Positions 52,060 through 62,853 of a stretch of 64,000 nucleotides of DNA are shown piece by piece. The first letter of the stretch is position 1; each line of letters starts with the position of its first letter. A program made the translations under genes and the position numbers. The notes beneath the pieces were generated by a model. It ran no database searches. It saw nothing but the letters and a program-made list of their open reading frames with translations, and was not told the DNA's origin. Source of the DNA: Phytophthora colocasiae (Eukaryota > Oomycota > Peronosporomycetes > Peronosporales > Peronosporaceae); the NCBI GenBank assembly GCA_018806915.1, contig JAGKQI010000105.1, forward strand, positions 3,782,001 through 3,846,000. The letters are read 5' to 3'.

Positions 52060-54645
52060 TTAGATCCGCTGGATGTTATTGTGTGATACTTTTCGCACCA
52101 TTTCAACTATGGCAGGGTGGGTTACCTTGGCCATTACAGTGGCAAATTCTTCGAGCGTGAGACTGTCGTGGCCATTCACTTTCAGAGCGTTGAAGAATTC
52201 ATCAAGGGGTTCAGTATCAGTCGTTGCAGGATCATTTTCTTGACACCCAAGCTGATGGTGAGTAGCACGATAACGGATGTGCTTGGTAATATCCTTCATG
52301 GTTTCGGCAAGATCTGTTGACGATACTTTTCCCGAACCATCTGCCTCTAAGTGCTGGAAAAAATGGGTTACATCGGCGTTGTTCAGAGCTGCCTTGCTTT
52401 CTGAGACTCTCACTGTGCGGTGCGTTGTTTCAGGTTTGACGAAGAACGGGTCTTCTTGCTTTTTGCGAAGTTCATCCGCAAGTTTGAGATGAATCTTCTC
52501 CTGCTCCCGTGAGTACTTGTCAATCTCCTCTATGCGAGTCCCCACAATAGTGCACTCGCGATAGTTTCTTGCCTGGTCAGCGGCCAGCTTTTCCATTCGT
52601 GTTGATGGCGTTCCCGACGGCGGAGTGGTTACAGGATTATTAGCTAGCATAGCAGTAGTCAAAGGGAATGTCGAGCTGTCTTGGGCTATTGAGATCTCCA
52701 TATGAAGTATCGCAAACCAGTGGAAAGCATCGGCGTCAGCTGGCACATTCAGCAACACCACGGTGCGTGCACTAGTGGGCACACTGAGCCTGATCCCATT
52801 GACACAGTCATCATCACTGAACAGTTCGACTTCACAGCTCCGCAGTGCAACTTCCATTAAGATTTCACCGTTTGAGGTCTGTGGATCGTCGACACACAGC
52901 GTACCGTTGGCTAGTCGACATCGAAGGAGCTCCCATTCATCAACAGCTCGGAGCTTTACCCGGAGAACACCAACTTTCACTGCAGGGGCACGGAACAACA
53001 GTCGTTTGGCCTTTTTGTTGCATCCTTTCTTGTGTCGAATAGTGTGCCAAATGATGTCAACCGAGTCTTGTGTCATGCCAAGCTGCAAAATGCCAACTAG
53101 AACGCTCCCTTCAGGAATGATGGACGTGTTAACAGTATCCACAGTCGAATCTACAGGTGAAGAAGATGAAGGAGACCGTGTTTTAGCCGAAAAGCTGGAC
53201 GTCGCAGCAGTTACAATGCTCATTCGCCTCGCAATTGTTGCTATGGAGACTCGCTTCCCAATCGCTGCTATGGAGACTCGCCTCTGTAGTTTTGGTACCG
53301 ATGGCTTTTCGTGGTTTAATACGAAGATGCGCTTTTTGTGCTTCTCCAGGGTAATACCAGCGTTTGCCCCGGCTGGTATGTCAAGAGCGTATACAACACT
53401 GTGGCGTATTAAGTTTTGGATGTCCTCTTGGAAATTTTTTTGGTATCGTGCTCTCCCTACTGCTGTCGCTGCACTTCGGATTACATCAATCCATCGTCGA
53501 GATTCTGTCGCGCTCCCCGGTGCAAACGAAACTTCACAGCCAAGACTACGCACTGTGAAGGCATTAGCCTTTTCAAGTAATGGAGTCACGCGACAGTTTG
53601 GAACAAGATGCACTTCTAAGATGGAGCCCAGTTTCCGTTCACTTTTTTTCACACGTAACATATCATTGTCCAGCTCAACGTAATGCTGCTTCCAAGGTCC
53701 ACCTGGCGTAGGTTGAGCCTCCACAAAACTCTGTAGCTGATACGGATTGTCGTGTGCTAAAAGTCCAGATTGACGAGGATCTTCTCCCTTGTGGTGGTAT
53801 TTCAACGCGATGATTCGCAGGCGAATAGCAAGAATCCAATGCGTCCGTATTTGTTCCGTAGGTGCTGCTAGCATGATGTACGCTTGCCCTGTGGTGAGGA
53901 TGAACGGGTAAAAGGCCGCAACACTCGACCCTTTCGGCCGGACCTCATTGGGTTTTAGACTTGTGTCAACTTGATTTTGATCCTCTTCTTCGCGTCTCAT
54001 TTTCTCGATTTTTTCTATTCCTTTCAAGGTTTGAGGCGTTGGATCCACTGGGATGGAGTAAGATGCGAAAATAGAGAGCTGACGGAGGTACGTGGTGCTT
54101 TCCTGACCTGCAAAACTGGTCACAGTAAGTGTAAACTGTTTCATCGTTTTCGTCTTGCGATCAGATGGCTTACAAAAACGCAAGGTTGAGCGTCCAAGTT
54201 CCACGTATCGAGCTTTCCAACGGTATTTAGTTCGCAACACGAAGCGTTTAACTTGTTGGTTTGCTTGGAGCTCTTTTCGAAGCATGAGAATTCCCTTCAG
54301 CATCATTGAGATAGCTTCTAACCGCTCCGAGATGTGGCGAAACCAGATATCAGCCTCCTCTTGGGTATCAGCAATGTACACGTCGGTGGTTTTGTCCGTA
54401 GTCAAGCAAATCGAATGTGGGGGTGCTCGAGCATTGAGCTCCAGATAGTAGTTGACACGGGTTTTTTCCGTTAAAAAATATGTGGCGTCGATCTTAGCGG
54501 CAAACGTCGGTCGGGGATCAGTGAGATAATAGTCCATACGTGAGTCTGAGAGCACGATAAATGTTCGTGTACGTTTGGCGTTATCCTGTGTGCCATTTTG
54601 CACCTGCAATTTGCCACAAAGAACACCACGGATGTAGTCTTCCAT
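52060..54645 (-). CDS. Multi-PH-domain protein with C-terminal EF-hand-like pair (861 aa)
   Basis: A single exon from ATG 54645 (MEDYIRGVLCGKLQVQNG). The frame is open further upstream to 55020, but that part overlaps the F-BAR coding end and an initiator-like motif lies just before 54645. PH-like modules start at LCGKLQVQNG, LRTKYRWKARYVELGRSTL and PGGPWKQHYVELDNDMLRV; a further beta-rich region follows a Ser/Arg-rich linker (RRVSIAAIGKRVSIATIARR, phosphorylatable). The C-terminus has two degenerate EF-hand loops, ADGSGKVSSTDL and VNGHDSLTLEEF. This suggests a phosphoinositide-binding membrane scaffold, perhaps calcium-responsive. Family not recognised beyond the domains. Confidence 0.82.
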   Translation of the reverse strand: MEDYIRGVLCGKLQVQNGTQDNAKRTRTFIVLSDSRMDYYLTDPRPTFAAKIDATYFLTEKTRVNYYLELNARAPPHSICLTTDKTTDVYIADTQEEADIWFRHISERLEAISMMLKGILMLRKELQANQQVKRFVLRTKYRWKARYVELGRSTLRFCKPSDRKTKTMKQFTLTVTSFAGQESTTYLRQLSIFASYSIPVDPTPQTLKGIEKIEKMRREEEDQNQVDTSLKPNEVRPKGSSVAAFYPFILTTGQAYIMLAAPTEQIRTHWILAIRLRIIALKYHHKGEDPRQSGLLAHDNPYQLQSFVEAQPTPGGPWKQHYVELDNDMLRVKKSERKLGSILEVHLVPNCRVTPLLEKANAFTVRSLGCEVSFAPGSATESRRWIDVIRSAATAVGRARYQKNFQEDIQNLIRHSVVYALDIPAGANAGITLEKHKKRIFVLNHEKPSVPKLQRRVSIAAIGKRVSIATIARRMSIVTAATSSFSAKTRSPSSSSPVDSTVDTVNTSIIPEGSVLVGILQLGMTQDSVDIIWHTIRHKKGCNKKAKRLLFRAPAVKVGVLRVKLRAVDEWELLRCRLANGTLCVDDPQTSNGEILMEVALRSCEVELFSDDDCVNGIRLSVPTSARTVVLLNVPADADAFHWFAILHMEISIAQDSSTFPLTTAMLANNPVTTPPSGTPSTRMEKLAADQARNYRECTIVGTRIEEIDKYSREQEKIHLKLADELRKKQEDPFFVKPETTHRTVRVSESKAALNNADVTHFFQHLEADGSGKVSSTDLAETMKDITKHIRYRATHHQLGCQENDPATTDTEPLDEFFNALKVNGHDSLTLEEFATVMAKVTHPAIVEMVRKVSHNNIQRI

Positions 54646-54665
54646 CCCAACGAACGATCTAGGTC

Positions 54666-54681
54666 TAATTGGCGAATGAAA
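54666..54681 (-). promoter_or_regulatory. Possible oomycete initiator element
   Basis: On the minus strand TTTCATTCGCCAATTA matches the TCATT...CAATT pattern of the oomycete initiator well and ends about 20 bp before the multi-PH ATG, supporting that start. Confidence 0.45.
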
Positions 54682-54805
54682 CCTATCAAGAAATGCGGAA
54701 AGCGGGTAAGAACTGGATGAACTTCTGCTAAAATTACACGTGAGGTGGTGGTGTATTTCCACCACAGCGTTGGAATTTAACGTTAGCTTGGGGCTTTGAT
54801 TCTTC

Positions 54806-56537
54806 TCAAACCTCCTCGGAAAATGTAGATTGTTCAAGGTGGCGCGTAAGCGAAGAGCAGCTCGCGGATGGGCTGGCGTTTGGTGAGTGCTCGGAGTCAT
54901 CGATCTCTGGCTCATTGTCTTGGACAGTTGAGCTCTTGTCTTCCTCTTCGACGTCCATTTTGTTGGCAATTTCCAGTTGACGGTCAATTGAGGACAAACC
55001 ACAATTGATAGATAGACCATTAGGAGCGAGTTCTTCTTGGTCTTCCTGTCGTTGTTGCTGTGGTTGAGCTCTAGATCGGGTACCGAGTGCCTCGCTCAGA
55101 AGTTCTTGGTTGTCATCGTAGTCGAACGGGATCTTCCTCGATGAGATATCGCGGATCTCGAGACAAGTTTTCCGTAGTGGGCGACATGGCTTTGACGTTG
55201 GTGATAGCGTCAATGAGCGACTTGTGTCGTTGCACAAATCATTCACAGTCAGGAGCAAACGGGTTTTGCTCCCGCGGGTGGTGTGGATGAAGTCGTAAAT
55301 GTCACTCTTCACGTTGACATTCTCAAACTTCGGTGCAACCACCTGCCAATCGTACTAGCAACAAAACAAAGAACCCGATCAGAGCCTAATTCAACATGAA
55401 TATGCACTGTAGGTGTTACCTGCTCGTTGGCTAGTGTTGAAGCTGCAAAAACGACGTGCTTGCGAAGGTTGGTGGCGATAGTGAAGATACGATCCTCGGC
55501 TATTTGCTGCATTTAATTGTTAGAAAAAAAAAAGCAGGAATACACACAAGTAGAACATACCTGGTAGTCTGCTAGCACTCGTTGGACAACGCGATACATC
55601 CTGATTCTGTTCTTTTCCACACCTTGCCACGTTTGCTGGCACTTCCTTCGTGATTTCTCCGCAGCCTGTCACATTCAATTAGTAGTGTGTACATCTCGAG
55701 TTCAAATTCCCGTAAGATCTTGCTCACCGTCATTAACTTGACCGTGTTCTTCGCCAAGTCTTCTTTTCGATGAGTTTCAGAAGAAGACCGTAGCCAGCTG
55801 ACAAGCTTGTGATTGTTGATCGCCTTCAATGCTACCGTTCCGTGGGGTTTCTCGTTGCGAGTTGTTACTACAGTCGAGGATTGCGCTTTCGCCGGGCTGT
55901 CTGCGTCCTCAATCTGCGAGAGACGGTGATGGTATAGTTCCTCTAGTGCTGTACTGGAGAATCCAGAGTCCATAGCCGCCGAGAATGAAGCAGAGGCCTC
56001 ACGGAAGCTCTTATCAAAGGCGTTGTAGTATTTCCTGTATGTGTCTTCGTGGGCCTAGACAGACAAAAGTATCAATTATCATGCAAGTCTCCACCAAAAT
56101 GCCAGCTCTCGTACCTTAGCGTCTTTCTTGGCGTTGTTGATTCGGTTTGCTAGACTTTGGGCTCTCTGACTGTTGTACTCGAACAAAATCTCGATCGGTC
56201 TCAGCACGTCTTCCTCCAGGTTCTTGGCAAGTAGTTGGTGTTGCACACTAGTGTTCAAGTACTGCGCTCGGAGACTTTCCATGGCGTTTTTCATCGTTCC
56301 ATGCTCAAGATTGTCAAAATGCGAAACCCTCGCCATTTTATTCAGCTCCTGTGCGTACGTCCTTTCCAAGCCAATTCGGCTCTTGAGCATCGCCACCAGG
56401 TTTCCATGTGCTGCGAGTCCGGAAGCACATTCAGCTCGCACCTCCTCGAAGTTAAAGAGCAGATCTGTGGCGAACGTTAGATCTGGAGCTGGACTTGCTC
56501 TTCCATGAGCTGGACTCTGGATCGCTGGGCTAGCCAT
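54806..56537 (-). CDS. F-BAR domain protein (496 aa)
   Basis: Five exons, 56115-56537, 55728-56054, 55561-55665, 55420-55506 and 54806-55354, total 1491 nt. The F-BAR module spans exons 1-5: FEEVRAECASGLAAHGNLV, KSRIGLERTYAQELNKMA, EDTYRKYYNAFDKSFREA, AAEKSRRKCQQTWQGVEK, RMYRVVQRVLADYQ and EQYDWQVVAPKFENV. Exon 2 carries a Ser-rich insertion between core helices. The C-terminal part is acidic and polar, without an SH3 domain. F-BAR dimers bind and curve membranes in endocytosis and actin assembly. It lies 160 bp upstream of the multi-PH gene on the same strand and divergent (192 bp) from the zinc-finger gene at 56730. Confidence 0.9.
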
Positions 56538-56729
56538 TGGAGAGGAAAGTCGTTTATCTCCTCAAACTCTTTCAATGAGCTCCTCGTATGACGTTCTTTC
56601 TCGATCTTAGCAACTGGAATTAGACGGTATTTTCGGTTTGATGTCAAGAGTGAATGTACGGCAACTTCTACGACCTTCATTCTTGTTTGCGACGAGTCAT
56701 AGTTGCCAAAATTTGATTAATCGTTCAAC
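56538..56729. promoter_or_regulatory. Divergent promoter region, F-BAR / zinc-finger gene
   Basis: 192 bp between head-to-head genes. GCTCATTGAAAGAG near 56567-56580 on the minus strand begins like the initiator consensus but diverges afterwards. Confidence 0.4.
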
Positions 56730-59700
56730 ATGCAAAAGCACAAGGAATTGCGGGGTCTGGACGCCGATAGACCTTTAACCAAGCCACCGTCACGAAGAAA
56801 CAATTCATTGGAGCCTCTAGCGGTGCGAGGAGGTGAATCAGATCCCCAGAACCAAGTGGACTCGACTCGTGGACGACGAATGACCTTAATTACCTCTCAC
56901 CCGACGACAGTAGCGACACAAAAGCCAAGTCCTGTGCCGCAGAAATATACCGTTGTGGAGAATGGGGTACCAGGTGAACGTGCGAGGAAGCGGTTGCACT
57001 CACTAGCTACATCCACACGATCCTCCTCCATTGTATCAAGAAAAATGACAGCGATTCATCCTCACAAACATCCTGTTGCTACATTTAACAATATAAATGA
57101 CGGTCGTGGGGATATGGAAGCAGACGATAGTGACAGCGACAGTAGTGACGATGTTGGGGCTCCAGGAGCAGCGGATGTTCGGCATCGAGCACAGTTTTTC
57201 AAGTCTTTGGTGGGCCCTACGACGTATAAAGATGGTGGTGTAGTGACAAAAGGTTGCGTTGATCATCGAGGGATAACCCCTCACGTGGTTTTTTCGACAA
57301 CTCGCACGCCCCCAAGCGAGGCGAAGAACCCGATAACTACCTCCGGTCAACCCGTCACGTGTGGGTTTTGTAGCTCTACAAACCTCTCGTGGGTCCTTCG
57401 CTGCTCGTTTTGCGGTTCTGCTCGTATGAGCGATGCACCGAGATTAAAGTACTTGATCGACATGATTTTGAGCATAGACCCTCGGATCAAGCCTGATCAG
57501 GTTCGTATTCAACTGCTACTTTTGTTGTTGTCTCTACTGATTACTGCTATCTGCTTTTTAGCTAGCGAAACGGATTCTTGACTACGCGAAGTTTGACCGA
57601 GTCGCATTGAAAGCGGAGGCGACTTTCAAGCAGGCTGGACTTGTACGAGCGAAGGCTGCTATCATGATGATGAACCGCACGGTTTACACTTTACGCTTCC
57701 AAATTATGCGGATGATGTTCTTTGCCTGGAAGAAAGCAAAAGCGGCCAGCATACACGAGAAAGCAAGCATTGAGCGCATCATCTCTATTAAAGAAACGCA
57801 GGCCAATCGAAAATGCAGACAGAATGCATTTTCCTGTTGGAGAGGATATGTAGAACGGGTGACGGATGAAAGGATGCAACGCTTTCAAGTAGCGTACAAA
57901 CGGTAAGTAAGGTTTATTACGTATGTATCCCCTTCGATCAACTCACATTTGTTTTTATGCTAAGGAACGAATCAACACGATTACGGAGAATCTGGGGAAG
58001 CTGGAGATCATTCATGCGCATTCGAGGGAAGGGAAAACTTGAAGAGATGAGGCACCACTATGAAGAGGAGTTGTAAGTGTAATTTATACTTTGAATGTCT
58101 AGCAGATCATAACATTGGCGGTTTTTGATACCAGGCGAGACACACCGTTAGAAGCTCAAAAGGCAAGTTTATCGAAGTTATTTGCACAGGAGATTTGTAA
58201 TTCGTCATTTTTTCTCGATTGTACAGGAAATTGATCGGCTAAAGGAAATTCAGCAGGATACACTGAAACTGGTGTACGCTGCTGGGGACTCAATTCTGGA
58301 TCTGCTTCATGTATCTCTTCGCAAAGCGGACCATAGCGTTCAAAGTGCGTTATCTATCCCAGATATCCTAATCTAGTCGACGATGCTAACCTGAGTTTGT
58401 CTGTAGAAACGATGCAACTTGTTCAGATGTATCCTACAACTGCCGGTGAGTTCTTTGAAGGCGCTCATGGTAATGAACTCCTTGACGCATTGAGCAGTGG
58501 ACATGCGATGCCCCAAATTGACGGCTTTGGGCTCGATGATGAGAAAGATGACGAAACGATGCAGCGTCTTCTGGATCAAACACTGGGGAAGATCGATGAT
58601 GCCCAGCCATCCGATAGTCTAATCCAGTGGATAAACTTTCAACGGCGACGTGGGGCTGAAATGGGAACAATAAGTGAATCTCTTGACGCCAAGACAAACA
58701 CGAACGCGCCTAAAGGTACTCCTACTGACGGTAGTGCAGAAAGATCCACCGGTTCGAAACCCACGAAGGTTCGACTAAAAGACAAGAAGAAGGAGTTCAA
58801 ACCGATCAAGTTTTTGCAAGACCTACGGGCGGTGATCGCTAGCCCGGGGGTTATGCTTAAGTTACTGTGTCACACATCGTCCGATGCTCAGGCCGAATAT
58901 GATCGGATCCGAAGTACCGAGTTGACCAACACAGCCGCGTCCGTAGCTGCTGAAAATTCGACCACTGCCACAACGTTATCTGCTTCTGCTCAAGTGCAGC
59001 TCCGATCGTACTTTAAGATTATCCCTCGGATACTGAATCTCCCACCAGATATCGTCACGCGAGACAGCTTTGTGTTGAACGACTTTGATTCGCTTTATGC
59101 TTACGCAGTGTACCTGTATCTCTTCCACCCGAACTATGTCGCGCCTGGAATGGTCATTTCTCCAAGATATCACCTCAGCTACTCGTTTTTAACGCCACAA
59201 TGGCAAAAAGTCAAGACTTCTCTACTGGACAACGAATGCGATCCCTTCGCACAACAGCAGTTCTACATTTTCCTGACGAAATTGAAGCGCATCAATCTCC
59301 AATTCTTGAGATTCATCGACATTTGCAAAGCAGTTCGACACATCGCTAGTTGGCACGAACGGAATGTCACTCGAGAAGCTTTTAATGACTTTTCAAGAAG
59401 AGTTTTAGGGAAAGACTCCAACATTTCGGTCTCACTCGAGAAAGAGACACTGGCTTCGTGGGTGGCTTTGCCAGCGTCCAAGCTGCTTTCTTTGTGTGAA
59501 AGTGAGGATGAATTCCACAAGATCGAGCAAGTATACAAGGATAACGTGCTCGACTTGATCAAGATCTTCCGAATCTATGGTAGTGCGGCTGGTGGAAAGG
59601 GGATTCTCGAGCAAGAGTTTCTAAAGGTGATGACGAAAGCTGGTGTCACGAACAAGAAGAACATCTTGAGATCTCATTTACAGATAATCTACCAGCAATC

Positions 59701-60424
59701 TCGACAGGCGAATGGTGGAATTCCGGTAGATAATACCAATGCAAGCTCTAGTGTCACCCCTGTACAAACACCAAACGAAGGTGAGGAAGATGCAGAAGAC
59801 CGAGGCGCAACTCCGAACGAGTTCTTTGAAGCTCTTACCCGAGTTGCGTACCATAATTATCAGAAACGGCGTGAATTCATGGGCCAAATCGCTACGATGA
59901 TGAATATGGGCGATGAAGTCAGCATGGAGACGATCAACGGGTCCGGCTCGCTTCTTTTGTGCGTTATCGACCTGGTTGTGGACAAAGTTGTTCCTTTAAC
60001 CAAGAAATTCCAAGAACAAGGTCTCACCTTCAAGAAACAAATGATTTACCCGGATGTCCAGCATGTCTGCAAGGCACAAGAGAAGAAACTCAAGCGTATT
60101 TTCGGTGCCTATTCACAGAGAAACAAAAATCCACAATCACGGGGGAAATTGCTTGATCTCAGTGACTTCGAGAGTATGTTGAAAGACAGGAAACTCATCG
60201 ATGCGCTCTTCCCACACGGGAAAATCAAGCAGCTTGTAGCGTTCGTTCAACAGGATGGAGAGATCGGGAACGCCGCGTCGAGTATCAACGGATACGACGC
60301 TGACAGTGAATTTGTCTTCTCCGAGTTCGTCGAAGCGCTATCAGCGATTGCCGTTTACCGAAATGCCAACCCATACCTGCCGTTTGCGAAGAAGTTGGAG
60401 ACATTCTTTGAAGAGTACTTCTAG
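56730..60424 (+). CDS. Large RanBP2-type zinc-finger protein with helical/IQ-like region (1127 aa)
   Basis: Six exons, 56730-57500, 57562-57902, 57965-58072, 58135-58162, 58227-58344 and 58407-60424, join in frame to 3384 nt. A disordered N-terminus precedes a RanBP2-type finger, CGFC...WVLRCSFC (C-x2-C-x10-C-x2-C from residue 211), a fold that binds RNA or ubiquitin. Then come repeated Trp/Arg helices like sfi1 or IQ-type repeats (MRMMFFAWKKAKAAS; QNAFSCWRGYVERV; LRRIWGSWRSFMRIRGKGK). The large last exon includes PNEFFEALTRVAYHNY and SEFVFSEFVEALSAIAVY, EF-hand-like pairs common in flagellar proteins. Intron 4 uses a GC donor. The 3' end converges with the next gene, 51 bp between stops. Possibly a basal-body or flagellar protein (inference). 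Confidence 0.82.
58163..58226 (+). other. GC-AG intron
   Basis: The donor is AAAAG|GCAAGT and the acceptor TGTACAG. The strong exon-end AAG and GCAAGT fit the known rule for GC-AG introns. Using it keeps the frame from QK into EIDRLKEIQ. Confidence 0.75.
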
Positions 60425-60475
60425 CTTAGATCTTCTAGGAAATAGCAGGTGTGTATTTTGCAGACAGCTCGTACC

Positions 60476-62788
60476 TTAACATTGTGCTGATAGTCCGACT
60501 TCAACTATCCGGCAATCGACGACTGTCTCAGGACCTAGGACAACACCAGGTCCTAGTAATCGTTCCACTTCTCCTCCATCTTCAAAGCTTCCAGGCCAGA
60601 AAGAGCTCGCCTTCCGCTTCGTTTGAAGCCAACCCAACTCTTTCCAGGCTGATGCTACTAAGCTGGAGCAGAAGAATTTGCGCTGCGCCTTGTCGCCATT
60701 TTCTGTCGATGGTGACGATGGTGTTGAGCTAGCGCTACTACCTCCAGTGTTAGAAAAGGTATCTTCGCTTTCATCGCAGACGCCGTTGGCAGCACGGACT
60801 GAGTTCAAGATGCTGCGGTCTGATTCGCCAGTGTAGCGGAGGATGCCGAAGATGCTGTATGGGTTTCCGTCTACCCGACCGACAAAGTCACGCAGCATCT
60901 CAACCAACTCGGGAGTACGTTCGACATCGATTTTCCGCACCACAATTGTGTTCGAGACTTCACGGGCGTAGGCCATTAGTCGCGGCTTCAACGAGTACAC
61001 CTGGATCCCCTCCGAGGTTGCCTCCATTATCCGCATGAGAAACTTCGAGTCTCCAGGCACGACGATGCCAACGTGATCGTACTTGGACCCTGTGAACTGT
61101 AACAGGGAACGAATGAATGTCAGCACTGCTTCACTTTACCCTACAAACCACTTCGTTATGCACGCACCTTGCGCTGCAGTCGACTAGCTCCAAACCGACA
61201 GGAGAACAAGATGATATCACCGACAGCGACACTATTGTGCAGTGAAGTGACGTGCACTACACTCTTCTTACTCTGGCCGAGCTCCGGGTCGCGCGAGGTT
61301 GAGACAATGCCCAAAAACGACAGTAGTAGCACGTCCGTGCTGGCAATAGGATGCAACAGTAGTTGCTTCAAAAAGGTTTCGAGTTGCGCTTTGCGATAAC
61401 TGATAAACTCGCCTTCTACTGGGGTGAACAGGTGCTTCGGTGGCAAACTGGGAAGCTCAGTATCCGGATACTTGTTCTTTAGCTGGCTGTGCAGCGCATC
61501 AAATTCCTTATAGCGCCGCGCAAGTTGCCACGTAGTGCCGTTGAACACCACGTCAATTACGTAGCTAGTATACGTGCGCTGCGAGAGATCGCTAACCTTG
61601 TTCTTCGTTCCGACAATGGCTAGTTGAAGCGTAGGCTGCGGCATCCTGTTCATCGGTACCAGCTCCATTTCAATTCTCCGATTTGCGCAGCCGAGGATGT
61701 AGTGCCCAATTGAAAGCTGCTCGTCTTGAAGCCACTGCTCTCCAATATCCAGGTACAAGATAAAGCTGTCAGGTTCTCGCTTCAGCATCCGGAAAAGCTT
61801 CACCTTGTCCTTGTTAGGAGTCCGCTGCAGCTCAGCTTGCATTTGCCTGATCGCATCCAGTTTAACCTGCTGCGTTATCACATTCTCCTGAGAAGCTTCG
61901 CTAACTGGAATAATTGTTGATACACTGGTAAGACAGAGGTCAGCAACAAGATTCCACCCCGTTTCGAATAACAACACACCTATCGCCATTTTCTTTAGCG
62001 GTAATCTGTAAAATCATCAACGATACAGGACTCTCAGCCTGCCTGACACTCTTTTATCAAAGATAAAATCAGCTCGAGATCTCACCGTCTCCTTTGCTAC
62101 AGTCACTGACCTGCACTGCCGTAGGGCGAACACGTTGAGAAAGTAACTGCGCTGACCGTTGCACATTTTCTTCAGACCACGAAATAGGTGGACTAGATAG
62201 TCGGTTTTCTTCTTCTCCTTCGTCTTCACTGTCCTCCGATCCGCTCGACGCAAACCTTAAGAACGCTATCAAGACCCAAGTTAGTGCTTTTAGGCACCAA
62301 ATCTTAATATAGGCACAACAGAATTAGGTATACATACCTGCTTGATCACTCGTCTGTTCCTGCATCTCGTGCTTGGCGTGTAGCTTCGTAGCTAACAGCA
62401 CGCAATGCAGCCACTCGTCTCTTAGCTCTGCTGTGGCAGTGGCGAACTGGAGCTGAAGTTGCGTACTGGTTTCCACTGTGAATCTGAATTTGGTCGTCTC
62501 GAGCTGTGATTGGCTACGGTTGGTCGTCACACTCTGTGATTGGTTATAGCTGCTTCGACGAACGATAGCTTTGTCCTCCTTCCTCACCGAGATGATGTCC
62601 CTAACTAGGCATAAATCCATCCACACCTTCAACGAGCTCCTGCGCTTGCGGCGGGGCGTACCCGTGCCCGCATCCGGGTCCACCACTAGTGCATGACTGA
62701 ATAAGAGCAACTGGACACGCAGCCAGCCGCCGTATTGTGCGCTGAACTGCCACAGCTCACCACGATGCAGGCACTCGGGAGGTTCCAT
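60476..62788 (-). CDS. PH-PX protein with C-terminal permuted papain-like (YiiX-type) domain (669 aa)
   Basis: Five exons, 62338-62788, 62111-62265, 61980-62005, 61168-61924 and 60476-61096, join to 2010 nt. The 26-nt exon 3 is supported by both frame junctions. Exon 1 is PH-like (LHRGELWQFSAQYGGWLRV to LRDEWLHCVLLATKL). Exon 2 is acidic. A PX domain in exon 4 (YVIDVVFNGTTWQLARRYKE, LPSLPPKHLF, YRKAQLETFLKQLL) predicts phosphoinositide binding. The end resembles permuted papain-fold enzymes: GDIILFSC, YDHVGIVV (catalytic His) and FFCSSLVASAWKELG (catalytic Cys). That fold includes bacterial YiiX and eukaryotic lipid or deubiquitinase-like hydrolases. The combination suggests an endosomal hydrolase; the substrate is unknown. 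Confidence 0.85.
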
Positions 62789-62802
62789 AACTGAAAGTGA
62801 CT

Positions 62803-62818
62803 TGAAATTTGTATGAGT
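62803..62818 (-). promoter_or_regulatory. Possible oomycete initiator element
   Basis: On the minus strand CACTCATACAAATTTC resembles the initiator with two positions missing, about 15 bp upstream of the PH-PX start. Confidence 0.3.
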
Positions 62819-62853
62819 GGGAACCTATTTTTTTAGTGTGCACTATTCGATTT

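Noticed and set aside
54646..55020. N-terminal extension of the multi-PH protein
   Set aside because: The frame is open, but it overlaps the coding end of the F-BAR gene on the same strand, has no domain character and precedes a better start with an initiator-like motif.
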